Assembly: GCA_045600905.1 (NCBI GenBank)
Contig: JAZRYT010000093.1
Span: 1 to 23,551 of the forward strand
DNA from: F23-D06 sp045600905
Lineage (GTDB): Bacteria > Bacteroidota > Bacteroidia > Bacteroidales > WCHB1-69
DNA: 23,551 nucleotides
Direction: 5' to 3'
The notes under the pieces are model-generated. The model had not been told where the DNA came from and did not search any database. It saw only the letters and a program-made list of their open reading frames with translations. This document shows, piece by piece, positions 1 to 8,219 of the stretch. The translations under genes and the position numbers were made by a program. How positions within the stretch are numbered: the first letter of the stretch is position 1; each line of letters begins with the position of its first letter.

Positions 1-71
1 GAAGTTCTTTCTTCTGAATCAAATAAACCTTGGTTGCCAAGTTTTCTGTATGCCCTTTTGTATGTGTCCAT
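1..71 (-). CDS. N-terminal start of a leftward gene, possibly a transposase
   Basis: The reverse strand has an ATG at 71-69 followed by 23 open codons to the window edge, starting MDTYKRAYRKLGNQGLFDSE. A consensus Bacteroidetes promoter lies just upstream (91-120), with a purine-rich stretch (GAAGAGAAA) immediately before the ATG, so this is likely a real start. The LFD motif after a short basic N-terminus resembles the first residues of some IS5/IS4-type transposases as I remember them, but 23 residues are too few to assign a family. It could equally be an unrelated gene. That this is coding is moderately likely; the transposase identity is a guess. Confidence 0.5.
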   Translation of the reverse strand, partial: MDTYKRAYRKLGNQGLFDSEERT

Positions 72-90
72 TTTCTCTTCAAATTTGCGG

Positions 91-120
91 CAAATATACA
101 AATATTTATTTGATTATCAA
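91..120 (-). promoter_or_regulatory. Bacteroidetes-type promoter (-33 TTG, -7 TATATTTG)
   Basis: On the reverse strand, TTG at 120-118 and TATATTTG at 98-91 are separated by 19 bp, which fits the Bacteroidetes primary sigma consensus (TTG, 19-21 bp, TAnnTTTG). Transcription would start near 84, about 13 nt before the ATG at 71. Confidence 0.65.
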
Positions 121-258
121 AGAGTTTTATTTAGAATTGCCCTTATGTAAGTTTGCCGCCTGATTTGCAGTGCCATCGCGTTACAAACATCACGATATAT
201 GCGACCTCGGTGCTTGTTTGCAGGGTACATCGTACTAAGAATGCTACTCCTTTGGCGA

Positions 259-282
259 TGTCCCTGCGGGGGCACCTTTTTT
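259..282 (+). terminator. Candidate intrinsic terminator without an obvious gene
   Basis: TGTCCC (259-264) pairs with GGGGCA (69-74 of the 200s, i.e. 269-274) across a 4-nt loop, with one G-T pair. Six T follow at 277-282. The form is that of a rightward Rho-independent terminator, but no rightward gene is recognisable between the window start and this point. It may end a small RNA, be a remnant, or be chance. Confidence 0.4.
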
Positions 283-781
283 AGGGAATAAGTAATAGGT
301 AATAGGTAGTATGTGATGAGTTTACTTATTCACCTGTTTACGTGCAGCCAACGGTCTTTACGCACCACGATGGCAGCACCTCACACAAGGAAGTTGTTCT
401 TTCCCAACCAATAGAGGTCGGGCAGCAAATAAGGATTCAGGTTGTCATCTTTCATTCATTCGTCATTTTTAGTTAGCGGTTGTCTTATTCAGTGTGTTAA
501 CCTTTTAGGGTCCTCTTCATCGGCCGCGCCAAGCCCGTAAAAAGCGAGTGCAATAATACTAAAAACTTTTGTATATAGGTCGTTTTTTCTATTTTTATTT
601 TTATGAATATTAAGTAGTTGCGGTTTTTCAAGGTGATAATCAGCCCGTCGGAAGGCGAAATTTTCGGAGAAAATCCGTTGGAGGATGATGGGCATTTCGG
701 AGAAATTTGATGAGGCCCTGCCTGGGGCCCGCCACGTGGACGGTGCCGGCGTATGGGCTGCCCGTCGCTGTACCCGTCGTT

Positions 782-828
782 GTAGAGACGGTGCACTGCA
801 CCGTCTCTACACCACGCACCGTCTCTAC
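782..828. repeat. 29-nt palindromic repeat plus half copy
   Basis: A perfect palindrome with 14-bp arms (GTAGAGACGGTGCA and its reverse complement) around a single central base occupies 782-810. After 5 nt, the right-hand half (GCACCGTCTCTAC) recurs at 816-828. The same unit is found at 8132-8160 (again with a half copy) and 16437-16465. It is a dispersed intergenic element; any function is unknown. Confidence 0.9.
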
Positions 829-892
829 GGAACCGCGCGTTTTCACATCAATTTTATACACCACCACGAAATGGTTCTGTTTCCAATGCACG

Positions 893-913
893 ATTATTAT
901 TATTATTATTATT
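893..913. repeat. (ATT)7 trinucleotide tract
   Basis: Seven uninterrupted ATT units lie about 40 bp upstream of the sigma-54-type promoter and 80 bp upstream of the start codon at 994. Such tracts can change length by slippage and could alter spacing between an upstream activator site and the promoter; that role is inference. Confidence 0.9.
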
Positions 914-954
914 GATCGGGAATATAGGACACTATTTCAAAATTAATCCATAAG

Positions 955-971
955 TTGGCACAGTTCTTGCT
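955..971 (+). promoter_or_regulatory. Near-perfect sigma-54 (-24/-12) promoter
   Basis: The sequence TTGGCACAGTTCTTGCT matches the RpoN consensus YTGGCACGRNNNTTGCW at every specified position except one (A for G after GGCAC). The invariant GG (957-958) and GC (969-970) are separated by exactly 10 bp. A start site about 12 nt downstream of the GC (near 982) would leave a leader of 12-18 nt before the ATG at 994 or 1000. No other good match was seen in the window. An enhancer-binding protein would be needed; none is encoded here. Confidence 0.7.
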
Positions 972-993
972 AAAATTTGGCCTCATTTAAAAA

Positions 994-1551
994 ATGTATA
1001 TGAAGTCGAATATTATTTTTTCTATAAACAAAACCACGGTTACGGAAGGTGATGTGGTGGAACTTCAATGGTCCTGCGCGGAAGGTGCGACCGCTCAGCT
1101 TACAATAGACAACGGCTATAAATCTGCCACAATGAACGTGGAGAGTCAGGGTAACAAACAGTTCCGTCTGAATCGCTCCAAAGGGAAAACCAAACTGACA
1201 CTGACTTCAACTGTAGATGGAAAATCCGTAAGTAAGAAAATTGCCGTTCGGGTGAAGAAGATGAAAGTTGAGAAGGCTGAGGTGATAGGGGAGGACTGGA
1301 AAAGTCGCATTAACAGGAAACGCTCACAATCGAAAGCAGTAAATCGCATTCCCTTCAAAGATAGATGGAATATGGCACGCTCATCGTTCAAATACGTTTG
1401 GCAAGCTATGCCTGAAAGAAAACGTTTGGCTTACGTCATTCTCTTGATTCTGTCACTGACGATGCTGTTGTCATTGATTTCGCCTAAATTCATATCATTT
1501 GGCATTTTTGCCTTGGTGGCCTACCTGATAGTGGTGATTTTCAAGAAGTAA
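994..1551 (+). CDS. Unknown protein: Ig-like N-terminal domain, two C-terminal TM helices
   Basis: This is a 185-residue protein, or 183 from a second ATG at 1000 that could equally be the start. Residues 1-88 look like an all-beta, immunoglobulin-like domain (alternating hydrophobics, 'TVTEGDVVELQWSC'). Residues 89-145 are strongly basic. Residues 145-162 and 167-183 are two hydrophobic helices with a short turn containing a proline. There is no signal peptide. By the positive-inside rule both termini should be cytoplasmic, which would place the beta domain inside the cell, unusual for such a fold. It is preceded by a near-perfect sigma-54 promoter and ends 4 nt from the convergent helicase gene. 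I do not recognise the family. It looks like a real gene because composition and domain order are protein-like throughout. Confidence 0.8.
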   Translation: MYMKSNIIFSINKTTVTEGDVVELQWSCAEGATAQLTIDNGYKSATMNVESQGNKQFRLNRSKGKTKLTLTSTVDGKSVSKKIAVRVKKMKVEKAEVIGEDWKSRINRKRSQSKAVNRIPFKDRWNMARSSFKYVWQAMPERKRLAYVILLILSLTMLLSLISPKFISFGIFALVAYLIVVIFKK

Positions 1552-1555
1552 AAGT

Positions 1556-3727
1556 CTATTTGTTCTCTGCCTTCTTCTTCTCAAACTCGATGCCGGCCTG
1601 AATGATGCGTAAATCCCCGTAGCTGAGATTCCCTTCTAAAGCTTCAAACACGTCTTTCAGTCCGCCGCCGGCTTCGAGGAACTCCCGCGTGCTTTCTATC
1701 TGCTCTTTGGTGACAAAATCGTACACGGAAATTTTTCCTTCTTTCACAAATCGTGCGATGTGACCTTCGATGGTGTTGGCTGTAAGACCTCTTTCTTCAG
1801 CGATTTGCTCGATGTCTTTGCCCTTTTTATACAAATCGTAGGTGACATCGTATGTGCTGATTTTCGGTTCCTTCTTCTTTGGTTCCTTATCATCATTTAA
1901 AGAAGATTTGTACGTTTTCATTTCCAATTTCTGAACCGCAAATTTGTTCTTGATGGCAAGATAATGTTCTGTGGAAAAGTCTTTACGTATGTTTTTGATG
2001 ATGAAGTTTTTACGACATAAATCGTCGAAAATGGACTGCAGGCAGAAGTTGTATTCAGTAGCGGTTTCGAAGTCGGAACTTTTCACATCCGAAGATTGGA
2101 GGATTTTGAGGATGTTTTGTAGCTCCTGGGTAAAGTAGTCGGAGGCCGCGGCGATGCGCTCGGCAAGTTTTTCGGAGTCGTTTCCGGCATAGAGAATGGA
2201 AATCTGCCGTTGGAATTTGCCGCTTACGGTATAAAGTTTGTCCATCGCGCTTTCAACTTGCGAGATGTATTGATGCGCTTTTCTGTTGAAGAGGTCCGAT
2301 TCACTGCCGATGAGGTTTCGCAATTCCTTGGTTTGCCCGAAACTGAAGGAAAAGTTGAAGATGGAGAGGACGACCACCTGGTTGTACTGGGACTTGTCAA
2401 TTTCAAGCTGCTGATTTAATTGCTCGGGGTCGGCCTTCCGCGAGGTGTAATCCACTACGTCTTGGTCTATGGATAGGGTGCTGCGGTTTAGATTGCTGAG
2501 CAGGGCGATGCCTTCTAAGGAACGGCAGCGGCTAAGCGCCACATAAACCTGCCCGGAGGCAAAGGCCGCTTCAATATCGACGGCCACTCTGTCGAAGGTG
2601 AGTCCTTGGCTTTTGTGGATGGTGATGGCCCACGCCAACCGCAGTGGAAATTGCTTGAATGAACCCAACTCCTTTTCTTCTATTTGTTTGCTTACAGGAT
2701 GGACCTGGTAGCGGATGTTTTTCCAAATTTCCTGTTTGACTTCGATGTCTTCCTCTTCGCCTTCGCAGTGGACGAAGATGTGTTCGTCGTCAAGTTGGGC
2801 AATGGTGCCGATTTTGCCGTTGAAGTATTTGCGCGGGGAATCGGTGTCATTGGCGATAAACATCACTTTTGCCCCTTTCTTTAGGATTAATTCGGCATTG
2901 TTGGGAAAGTTTTTTTCGGGAAACTCGCCCTTGATTTCCGCCGTATAGGTATGCTCCATAGATTTCAGCCGTGCCATTTCCTGGTTGTTCACTCGGTCGG
3001 CTTTGACATTATGGGTGGTCAGAAGAATATAGTCCGGATGCTTGGAAATGTCGAATGTCGGGAAATATTGTTTTTGAAGAAGTTGGAGGTCGGATTCGGT
3101 GAGCTTGTCGTCGCGCACGGCATTGAGGATGCGGATGAACTTTTCATCGCTTTGTCGAAAAATCTTGTCGAACTCCACGTATAGCAACGGATGCTGTCGG
3201 ATGACCTGGCTGTCGAAAAAATAGGGTGTTTTGTAGTAAGGCTCCAAAACCAGCCATTCTTCGGTTATGGCAACAGGAGCCAGTTGGTATAAGTCGCCGA
3301 TGCAGATGAGCTGGATGCCGCCGAATGGTTCGTTGTGGCGGAATCTGAAATGGCGCAACACGGTGTCGATTTCGTCTAAAACATCGGCACGTACCATACT
3401 GATTTCATCAATGACGAGCAATTCCAATTCTTGTAGAACTTTTCGTTTCCGTCCCGACATTTTGATTTTCCGGGTGAGGTTCAAGCGCCCCTCCGGCGTG
3501 GGAACAAATGGTGTGAAAGGCAATTGGAAGAAGGAATGGATGGTGACACCGCCGGCATTGATGGCGGCAACACCTGTGGGAGCCACCACGGCCATCTGCT
3601 TGGCTGTGCTTTTGCGTAATTGCTTCAAAAAAGTGGTCTTCCCGGTTCCCGCTTTGCCTGTGAGGAAAAAAGAACGGGAAGTCAAGGTCGCAAGGTCGTC
3701 TGCTATTGAGTAGAAGTCAGTTTTCAT
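1556..3727 (-). CDS. PIF1/RecD-like SF1 helicase with C-terminal helix-turn-helix
   Basis: This 723-residue ATP-dependent DNA helicase is of the SF1 PIF1-like type common in Bacteroidetes. Visible motifs are Walker A GKAGTGKT (24-31), motif Ia APTGVAAINAGG (49-60), Walker B VIDEISMV (105-112), motif III GDLYQLAPV (144-152), motif V-like AITIHKSQGLTF (367-378) and motif VI VYVALSRCR (394-402). The C-terminal 100 residues (624-723) contain 'DIEQIAEERGLTANTIEGHI', matching the helicase helix-turn-helix (RQC/HTH_40-like) module. Family knowledge points to roles in replication-fork progress, recombination or unwinding of G-quadruplexes; the sequence does not tell which. It has its own promoter at 3747-3777, ends 4 nt from the convergent gene at 994-1551, and has the full length expected for the family. 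Confidence 0.93.
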   Translation of the reverse strand: MKTDFYSIADDLATLTSRSFFLTGKAGTGKTTFLKQLRKSTAKQMAVVAPTGVAAINAGGVTIHSFFQLPFTPFVPTPEGRLNLTRKIKMSGRKRKVLQELELLVIDEISMVRADVLDEIDTVLRHFRFRHNEPFGGIQLICIGDLYQLAPVAITEEWLVLEPYYKTPYFFDSQVIRQHPLLYVEFDKIFRQSDEKFIRILNAVRDDKLTESDLQLLQKQYFPTFDISKHPDYILLTTHNVKADRVNNQEMARLKSMEHTYTAEIKGEFPEKNFPNNAELILKKGAKVMFIANDTDSPRKYFNGKIGTIAQLDDEHIFVHCEGEEEDIEVKQEIWKNIRYQVHPVSKQIEEKELGSFKQFPLRLAWAITIHKSQGLTFDRVAVDIEAAFASGQVYVALSRCRSLEGIALLSNLNRSTLSIDQDVVDYTSRKADPEQLNQQLEIDKSQYNQVVVLSIFNFSFSFGQTKELRNLIGSESDLFNRKAHQYISQVESAMDKLYTVSGKFQRQISILYAGNDSEKLAERIAAASDYFTQELQNILKILQSSDVKSSDFETATEYNFCLQSIFDDLCRKNFIIKNIRKDFSTEHYLAIKNKFAVQKLEMKTYKSSLNDDKEPKKKEPKISTYDVTYDLYKKGKDIEQIAEERGLTANTIEGHIARFVKEGKISVYDFVTKEQIESTREFLEAGGGLKDVFEALEGNLSYGDLRIIQAGIEFEKKKAENK

Positions 3728-3746
3728 ATAATTTCTGTTGAGTTGG

Positions 3747-3777
3747 CAAAATTATAGCTTAAATCTTTGTTTGTCAA
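3747..3777 (-). promoter_or_regulatory. Promoter of the helicase gene
   Basis: On the reverse strand, TTG at 3777-3775 and TAATTTTG at 3754-3747 are 20 bp apart, matching the Bacteroidetes consensus. The start codon follows at 3727, about 20 nt downstream of the -7 box. Confidence 0.65.
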
Positions 3778-3962
3778 GGGGTGGACATTTTTTTTTATCC
3801 CCTTGCTATCAATAAGTTGAAAATTTCAATAAAATCAAAAAACAAAAAATAGTTAAATTTTGATTTTGATTTCGGAGAAAAAATGAAATACGTGGATAGG
3901 AAATGCAAAAAACAAAAGACCGGTTTTTATTTGGAGGATGACGATATTGTCGATAAAATATG

Positions 3963-3970
3963 TATTTTCG
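3963..3970 (+). promoter_or_regulatory. -7-like box TATTTTCG ahead of the ATPase gene
   Basis: TATTTTCG differs by one base from TAnnTTTG, and lies 25 nt before the ATG at 3996. No TTG sits at the right distance. The 12-mer TGTATTTTCGCG (3961-3972) recurs exactly at 22518-22529 in front of the Rpn-type nuclease gene. The box overlaps an ATG at 3960, which argues against using that codon as the start. The rest of the 3755-3995 spacer is AT-rich with no gene. Confidence 0.4.
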
Positions 3971-3995
3971 CGCTTCCCAAAAACAGCTATGTTCT

Positions 3996-5546
3996 ATGGC
4001 AAAGAGATTCAACATTACAGGGCTGTGCATACCCGACAAGCACTATATGGTAGATATTTCCAACAAACTGCGCGAGATAGGCGAAATGATAGACAGAGGC
4101 GACTATTTCACGATTAACCGCGCGCGCCAGTTCGGAAAAACGACGACACTGAATATGATACGTCAAATGCTTGGAGAACATTATATGGTGATGTCTCTCA
4201 GTTTTGAAGGAGATGGCGATGCACCTTATCAATCAGAAGAGACATTCTCACAGTATTTCAATGAACTGTTGGTGGATGAGCTGAACTATGCGACGCAAAA
4301 GGAAAAATTGTCCGATTGGAATCCCCAATCCATAAGCTCTATGAAGGAGTTGTCTTCGATTATTGAGGAGATGTGTGAAAAAGCGGGGACACCCATCTTA
4401 TTATTGATTGATGAAGTGGATAAAAGTTCGGACAACCAGTTGTTCCTTAGCTTTATAGGGATGCTTCGTGACAAATATTTGGATCGGCCCAAAAAAGGAA
4501 TAAATTCGACTTTCCATAACGTGGTGCTGGCGGGCGTGTATGATGTGAAGAATCTAAAACTGAAACTTCGTCCCGATGAGGAACGGAAATACAACTCTCC
4601 GTGGAATATTGCGGCGGATTTCAACGTGGATATGACGTTCAATCCGCAGGAAATCAGTACGATGCTGAATGACTACGAGAATGATATGCATACTGGAATG
4701 GACATTATGCGCATCAGTGAGGAAATATATAAGTTTACGAGCGGCTACCCCTTCTTGGTCAGCAAGTTGTGCAAGGTAATAGATGAAGAACTGGATAGGA
4801 ATTGGACGGTGGAAGGCGTTCAGCTTGCTGTGGCGAGGACTGTCAAGTGCGAATGTACCCTGTTTGACGACATCGCCAAGAACCTGGAAATGTATCCTGA
4901 TTTCAAACAGTTCATCTATTCCGTTGTTATGTTAGATGCGGATGTGGCGTTTGAGTCGAACAATGTGACCATGAAGCTGGCCAAATTGTTCAGCATCATC
5001 AAACCATCCGAAGACAGACGCGTTGTCATTCATAATCAAATATTTGAACAGGTACTCTACAACTATTTCATAGCGGAAGAACAGTTGAAAAACCTAACGA
5101 TGAATCGTTACAAGTCCAAATTTGTGTTCAACGGGAAGTTGAATTTCGAAAGGGTGATAGAGCGCTTCAGTGACCTGATGCACGAAGAGTACCGCACGGC
5201 AGACCAACAGTTTCTGGAACGTCAGGGCCGTTTATTGTTCCTGTGCTTCCTCAAGCCGATTATCAATGGAACAGGTTTTTATTACGTGGAACCGCAAACC
5301 CGCGAGAATAGCCGAATGGATCTGATAGTGACGTTTGGTGGCGAAGAGTTCGTGATTGAGCTGAAGATATGGCGCGGCACGAAGTATGAAGAACGCGGTC
5401 GCGACCAACTGTCCGAATACCTCGCGGTTCGTGGCTTGGACGAGGGCTATTTGGTGACATTCGACTTCTCGAAGGACAAACCCGCGCCGTCAGAACCCGA
5501 ATGGATAGAGCACAACGGCAAACGAATATACGAAGCAATCGTTTGA
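3996..5546 (+). CDS. AAA-ATPase-like / PD-(D/E)XK nuclease fusion (DUF1703 family)
   Basis: This 516-residue protein belongs to the family of ATPases with a C-terminal PDDEXK_9/DUF1703 nuclease domain that is expanded in Bacteroidetes. The N-terminus 'FNITGLCIPDKHYMVD' is typical. The nucleotide-binding loop is the family's variant NRARQFGKTTT (41-51) and Walker B is ILLLIDEVDK (134-143). The nuclease core is visible as D442 in 'RMDLIV' and E455-L-K457, followed by a glutamine in 'DQLSEYL'. I place the start at 3996 rather than the in-frame 3960 ATG because 3960 overlaps the presumed -7 box and the homologous N-terminus begins here. The biological role is unknown; defence or mobile-element functions are often guessed for the family. 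Its neighbours give no partner. Confidence 0.9.
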   Translation: MAKRFNITGLCIPDKHYMVDISNKLREIGEMIDRGDYFTINRARQFGKTTTLNMIRQMLGEHYMVMSLSFEGDGDAPYQSEETFSQYFNELLVDELNYATQKEKLSDWNPQSISSMKELSSIIEEMCEKAGTPILLLIDEVDKSSDNQLFLSFIGMLRDKYLDRPKKGINSTFHNVVLAGVYDVKNLKLKLRPDEERKYNSPWNIAADFNVDMTFNPQEISTMLNDYENDMHTGMDIMRISEEIYKFTSGYPFLVSKLCKVIDEELDRNWTVEGVQLAVARTVKCECTLFDDIAKNLEMYPDFKQFIYSVVMLDADVAFESNNVTMKLAKLFSIIKPSEDRRVVIHNQIFEQVLYNYFIAEEQLKNLTMNRYKSKFVFNGKLNFERVIERFSDLMHEEYRTADQQFLERQGRLLFLCFLKPIINGTGFYYVEPQTRENSRMDLIVTFGGEEFVIELKIWRGTKYEERGRDQLSEYLAVRGLDEGYLVTFDFSKDKPAPSEPEWIEHNGKRIYEAIV

Positions 5547-5618
5547 GAAATGTCGCCCCCCTTTCATTAACCATTAATCATTACTCTTCTATCCTTTCAT
5601 ACATTAATAAAATTGTCT

Positions 5619-7223
5619 ATGCGTACGAATTTCAAAATACCCCATACTTTTACTATTGTTTTCTCCATCATTGTTGTATGTGCCATCCTCACTTGGATAA
5701 TCCCGGGTGGTGAGTTTGACCGACAGACGGTAAATGTGGACGGCCACGAACGTAGCGTTGTCGTGGAAAATTCCTATCACCACGTGGATAAGCAACCGCA
5801 GACGTGGCAGATTGCCACCTCTTTCTTCAAGGGTTTTGAAAGAACTTCTTCTATTATTGTATTTATACTAATGATAGGCGGGGCATTTTGGATAATGAAC
5901 GAAACCAATGCCATCAACAGAGGCATCTACCTGTTCCTCCATCGAACGCAGAAGATGCAGGAACACAAGTTCTTTCGAGCGGTCGGCGTGAACAATCTGC
6001 TCATCATCGCCATTATGATTATGTTCAGCTTGTTCGGCTCGGTGTTCGGAATGAGTGAGGAAACCATTGCCTTCATTGTGATTTTTGTACCGCTTGCCAT
6101 ATCGATGGGCTACGACTCCATTGTCGGCGTGCTGATGTGCTATGTAGCTGCGCACGTGGGTTTTGCAGGCGCTATGCTCAATCCCTTCACCATCGGTATA
6201 GCCCAAGGACTTTCTGGCCTGCCGACATTCTCCGGCCTCGGCTATCGCTTCTTCTGTTGGATTGTTCTGACGATAATCGCTATCGTTTTCACACTGCTCT
6301 ATGCCCGTTGGGTGAAAAAGAATCCGACAAAGTCCGTGATGTACGAACTCGACCAATATTGGCGCGACAAGACTTCGGTGGAAGATTCGGATCAAAGTGT
6401 CGTTAAATCCTCACCGCTGACGTGGGTGGTATATGGTCTGATTGCCGCCGTCCTGGTTTACTGTGCCGTGGCTATGCCGAAGACAACGATTGCCTTGGGC
6501 AACGGCAGTAGTGAAATCGTATTGTTCCCCATTATCGCAGGCATCTATATCCTGTTGGGCTTCTTTGCCACCCGTAAGTCGGTTCATCACTTTGTTTTAG
6601 TGCTGTTGCTCCTCACGATTGTCACACTGGTGACAGGCGTGCTCGGTTATGATTGGTATGTGATGGAAATTGCCGGACTGTTTTTCGCTATGGGCTTTGC
6701 GGCAGGCTTTGCCTTCAATCTCAAGTTGGACAAGATCATCCGCCTCTTCCTCGAGGGCTGTAAAGACATAATGGTTGCCGCTCTCGTTGTCGGTTTGGCC
6801 GGTGGCATCATTGTGATTTTGGAGGATGGAAAGATTATCGACACCATCCTGTATGCGATTTCGCAAGGAATGGGGGATGCCGGCAAGATCGGTACCGCCG
6901 CCTCTATGTATGTGGTGCAAAATCTTCTGAATCTGATTATCCCGTCCGGTTCGGCCAAAGCTGCTCTTACCATCCCGATGATGGCCGAATGGTCTGACAT
7001 TATGGGCGTTTCCCGCCAGTTGACAGTACTCGCCTTCCAATTTGGTGATGGCTTCACCAATATGATTACGCCGACATCCGGCGTGCTGATTGGCGTGCTC
7101 GGTGTGGCGCGTATTCCATACGCAAAATGGTTTAAGTTTATATGGAAATTCCTGCTGGCGCTCATCCTGTTGGGATTCCTTTTGCTGCTGCCGCCACTCT
7201 TTATGGCTTTCGCTGGATTCTGA
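5619..7223 (+). CDS. YfcC/DcuC-family membrane permease
   Basis: This 534-residue polytopic inner-membrane transporter has about 12 hydrophobic segments, starting with residues 10-28. The conserved C-terminal stretch 'SGSAKAALTIPMM' followed by 'QFGDGFTNMITPTSG' and the early 'IPGGEF' are hallmarks of the C4-dicarboxylate/basic amino acid permease group (PF03606, YfcC). Family members include the arginine/ornithine exchanger-like and short-chain carboxylate carriers; the substrate cannot be read from sequence. The ATG at 5619 is preferred over the in-frame TTG two codons upstream. It follows the ATPase gene by 72 nt without a visible promoter and is convergent with ispH, 7 nt apart. Confidence 0.92.
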   Translation: MRTNFKIPHTFTIVFSIIVVCAILTWIIPGGEFDRQTVNVDGHERSVVVENSYHHVDKQPQTWQIATSFFKGFERTSSIIVFILMIGGAFWIMNETNAINRGIYLFLHRTQKMQEHKFFRAVGVNNLLIIAIMIMFSLFGSVFGMSEETIAFIVIFVPLAISMGYDSIVGVLMCYVAAHVGFAGAMLNPFTIGIAQGLSGLPTFSGLGYRFFCWIVLTIIAIVFTLLYARWVKKNPTKSVMYELDQYWRDKTSVEDSDQSVVKSSPLTWVVYGLIAAVLVYCAVAMPKTTIALGNGSSEIVLFPIIAGIYILLGFFATRKSVHHFVLVLLLLTIVTLVTGVLGYDWYVMEIAGLFFAMGFAAGFAFNLKLDKIIRLFLEGCKDIMVAALVVGLAGGIIVILEDGKIIDTILYAISQGMGDAGKIGTAASMYVVQNLLNLIIPSGSAKAALTIPMMAEWSDIMGVSRQLTVLAFQFGDGFTNMITPTSGVLIGVLGVARIPYAKWFKFIWKFLLALILLGFLLLLPPLFMAFAGF

Positions 7224-7230
7224 TAGTTGG

Positions 7231-8103
7231 TTAGGAGTAACGTAGTTCTGTTTCAGAGGCACATTCTTCCATTAGCCACATAGGCGTGGAGGTGGCTCCG
7301 CAAATGCCCACGCTGGATTTTCCGCTGAGGTCGATGCGCGCAAGTTGGGCCACGTTGGAAACCAAATAGCTGTTGGGATTATTCTTTTGGCAAATGTCAA
7401 ATAGATACAGCCCGTTGGAACTCTTTTCGCCCGAGACGAAAAGGATGGCGTCGTGCTGTTTGGCAAACTCCGCAATCTGCGTGGCGCGGTTGGCGACTTT
7501 TCTACAAATAGTGTCCGCATATTGAAACAGCTGTCCGTTTCCAGTCGCATTGTATTTTTCCTGAATTTTGTTTATGAGGATGAAATACTGCTCAAGACTT
7601 TGCGTGGTTTGCGAATAGAGCATCGCAGGACGAGTGTAGTCGATTTTGTCAATTTCCTCTATGGATGAAATAACCAACACGTTGTTGTCGGCCTGTCCCA
7701 TCAAACCGACAACTTCGGCGTGTCCTTTTTTGCCGAAAATAAGAATCTGCTTGTTGGCATTTTGAGGGTTCTGGTGAAAATCAAGGATGCGTTTTTGGAG
7801 GCGCAGAACGACAGGACAAGTGGCATCTATGAGGGTGATGTTGTTTTGCTGGGCAATCTGGTAGGTGAGGGGAGGCTCGCCGTGGGCACGGATAAGCACG
7901 GTGGTGTCGTGCAGCTGCTGGAACTGCTCCAATGTAATCACGCGCAATCCGATGCTGGTGAGGCGTTTGACTTCCTCGTTGTTGTGTACGATGTCGCCCA
8001 AACAATAAAGCGAGGAGTGGCTTTTAAGGTACTCCTGCGCTGTTTGAATGGCGTGGATGACCCCAAAGCAAAATCCCGAATTGTCGTCAATGGTGACTTT
8101 CAT
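7231..8103 (-). CDS. ispH: 4-hydroxy-3-methylbut-2-enyl diphosphate reductase (IspH/LytB)
   Basis: IspH carries out the last step of the MEP isoprenoid pathway, reducing HMBPP to IPP and DMAPP with a [4Fe-4S] cluster. The 290-residue length is normal for the family. The three cluster cysteines are present: C12 in 'GFCFGV', C96 in 'DATCPVV' and C200 in 'DTICRKVANRA'. Substrate-binding histidines H40 ('DIVHN') and H74 ('RAHGE') are there, as are 'KKGHAEV' (126-132) and 'GICGATSTP' (267-275). It lies downstream of ftsY on the same strand, separated by 116 nt that contain a 29-nt palindrome and a half copy; I see no strong promoter of its own there. Identity is secure. Confidence 0.98.
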   Translation of the reverse strand: MKVTIDDNSGFCFGVIHAIQTAQEYLKSHSSLYCLGDIVHNNEEVKRLTSIGLRVITLEQFQQLHDTTVLIRAHGEPPLTYQIAQQNNITLIDATCPVVLRLQKRILDFHQNPQNANKQILIFGKKGHAEVVGLMGQADNNVLVISSIEEIDKIDYTRPAMLYSQTTQSLEQYFILINKIQEKYNATGNGQLFQYADTICRKVANRATQIAEFAKQHDAILFVSGEKSSNGLYLFDICQKNNPNSYLVSNVAQLARIDLSGKSSVGICGATSTPMWLMEECASETELRYS

Positions 8104-8131
8104 TTTATATCAGTATGTAATGTTGCAATCC

Positions 8132-8189
8132 GTAGAGACGGTGCAGTGCACCGTCTCTACAATACCCCAATGCACTGCACCGTCTCTAC
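8132..8189. repeat. 29-nt palindromic repeat plus half copy (ftsY-ispH spacer)
   Basis: The same 14-bp-arm palindrome as at 782 fills 8132-8160, with the central base complementary (G instead of C), meaning the inverse orientation. A 19-nt right half recurs at 8171-8189. Transcribed leftwards from ftsY it would form a strong hairpin but lacks a T run, so it is not an obvious terminator. Confidence 0.9.
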
Positions 8190-8219
8190 AACGAAATGGC
8201 GTTGTTTATGCGAATGATA

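Larger units (their letters stand above)
121..954. other. Gene-poor stretch with remnants and repeats
   Basis: I see no convincing gene here. It holds a terminator-like hairpin (259-282), short direct repeats of the TAATAGG type (about 288-308), a 24-codon leftward open frame at 455-381 that could be a gene remnant, an AT-rich block (about 555-620), a 29-nt palindrome with a half copy (782-828), and an (ATT)7 tract (893-913). Overlapping open frames between 489 and 946 exist on both strands, but they run through the palindrome and the ATT repeat and have no promoter of their own, so I do not call them. Confidence 0.6.

Noticed and set aside
782..828. Palindromes as a CRISPR repeat
   Set aside because: Copies are kilobases apart, the half copies lack regular spacers and no cas gene is present.
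489..946. Several overlapping open frames on both strands (68-99 residues)
   Set aside because: They run through the palindrome and the ATT tract, give low-complexity products (poly-Ile/Tyr) and have no promoter or consistent protein-like composition. The leftward frame ending at 489 has a protein-like tail but no supported start.
5868..7262. Leftward open frames of 172-221 residues opposite the permease
   Set aside because: They lie antisense to a clear membrane transporter gene and have shadow composition (His/Gln/Asn-rich).
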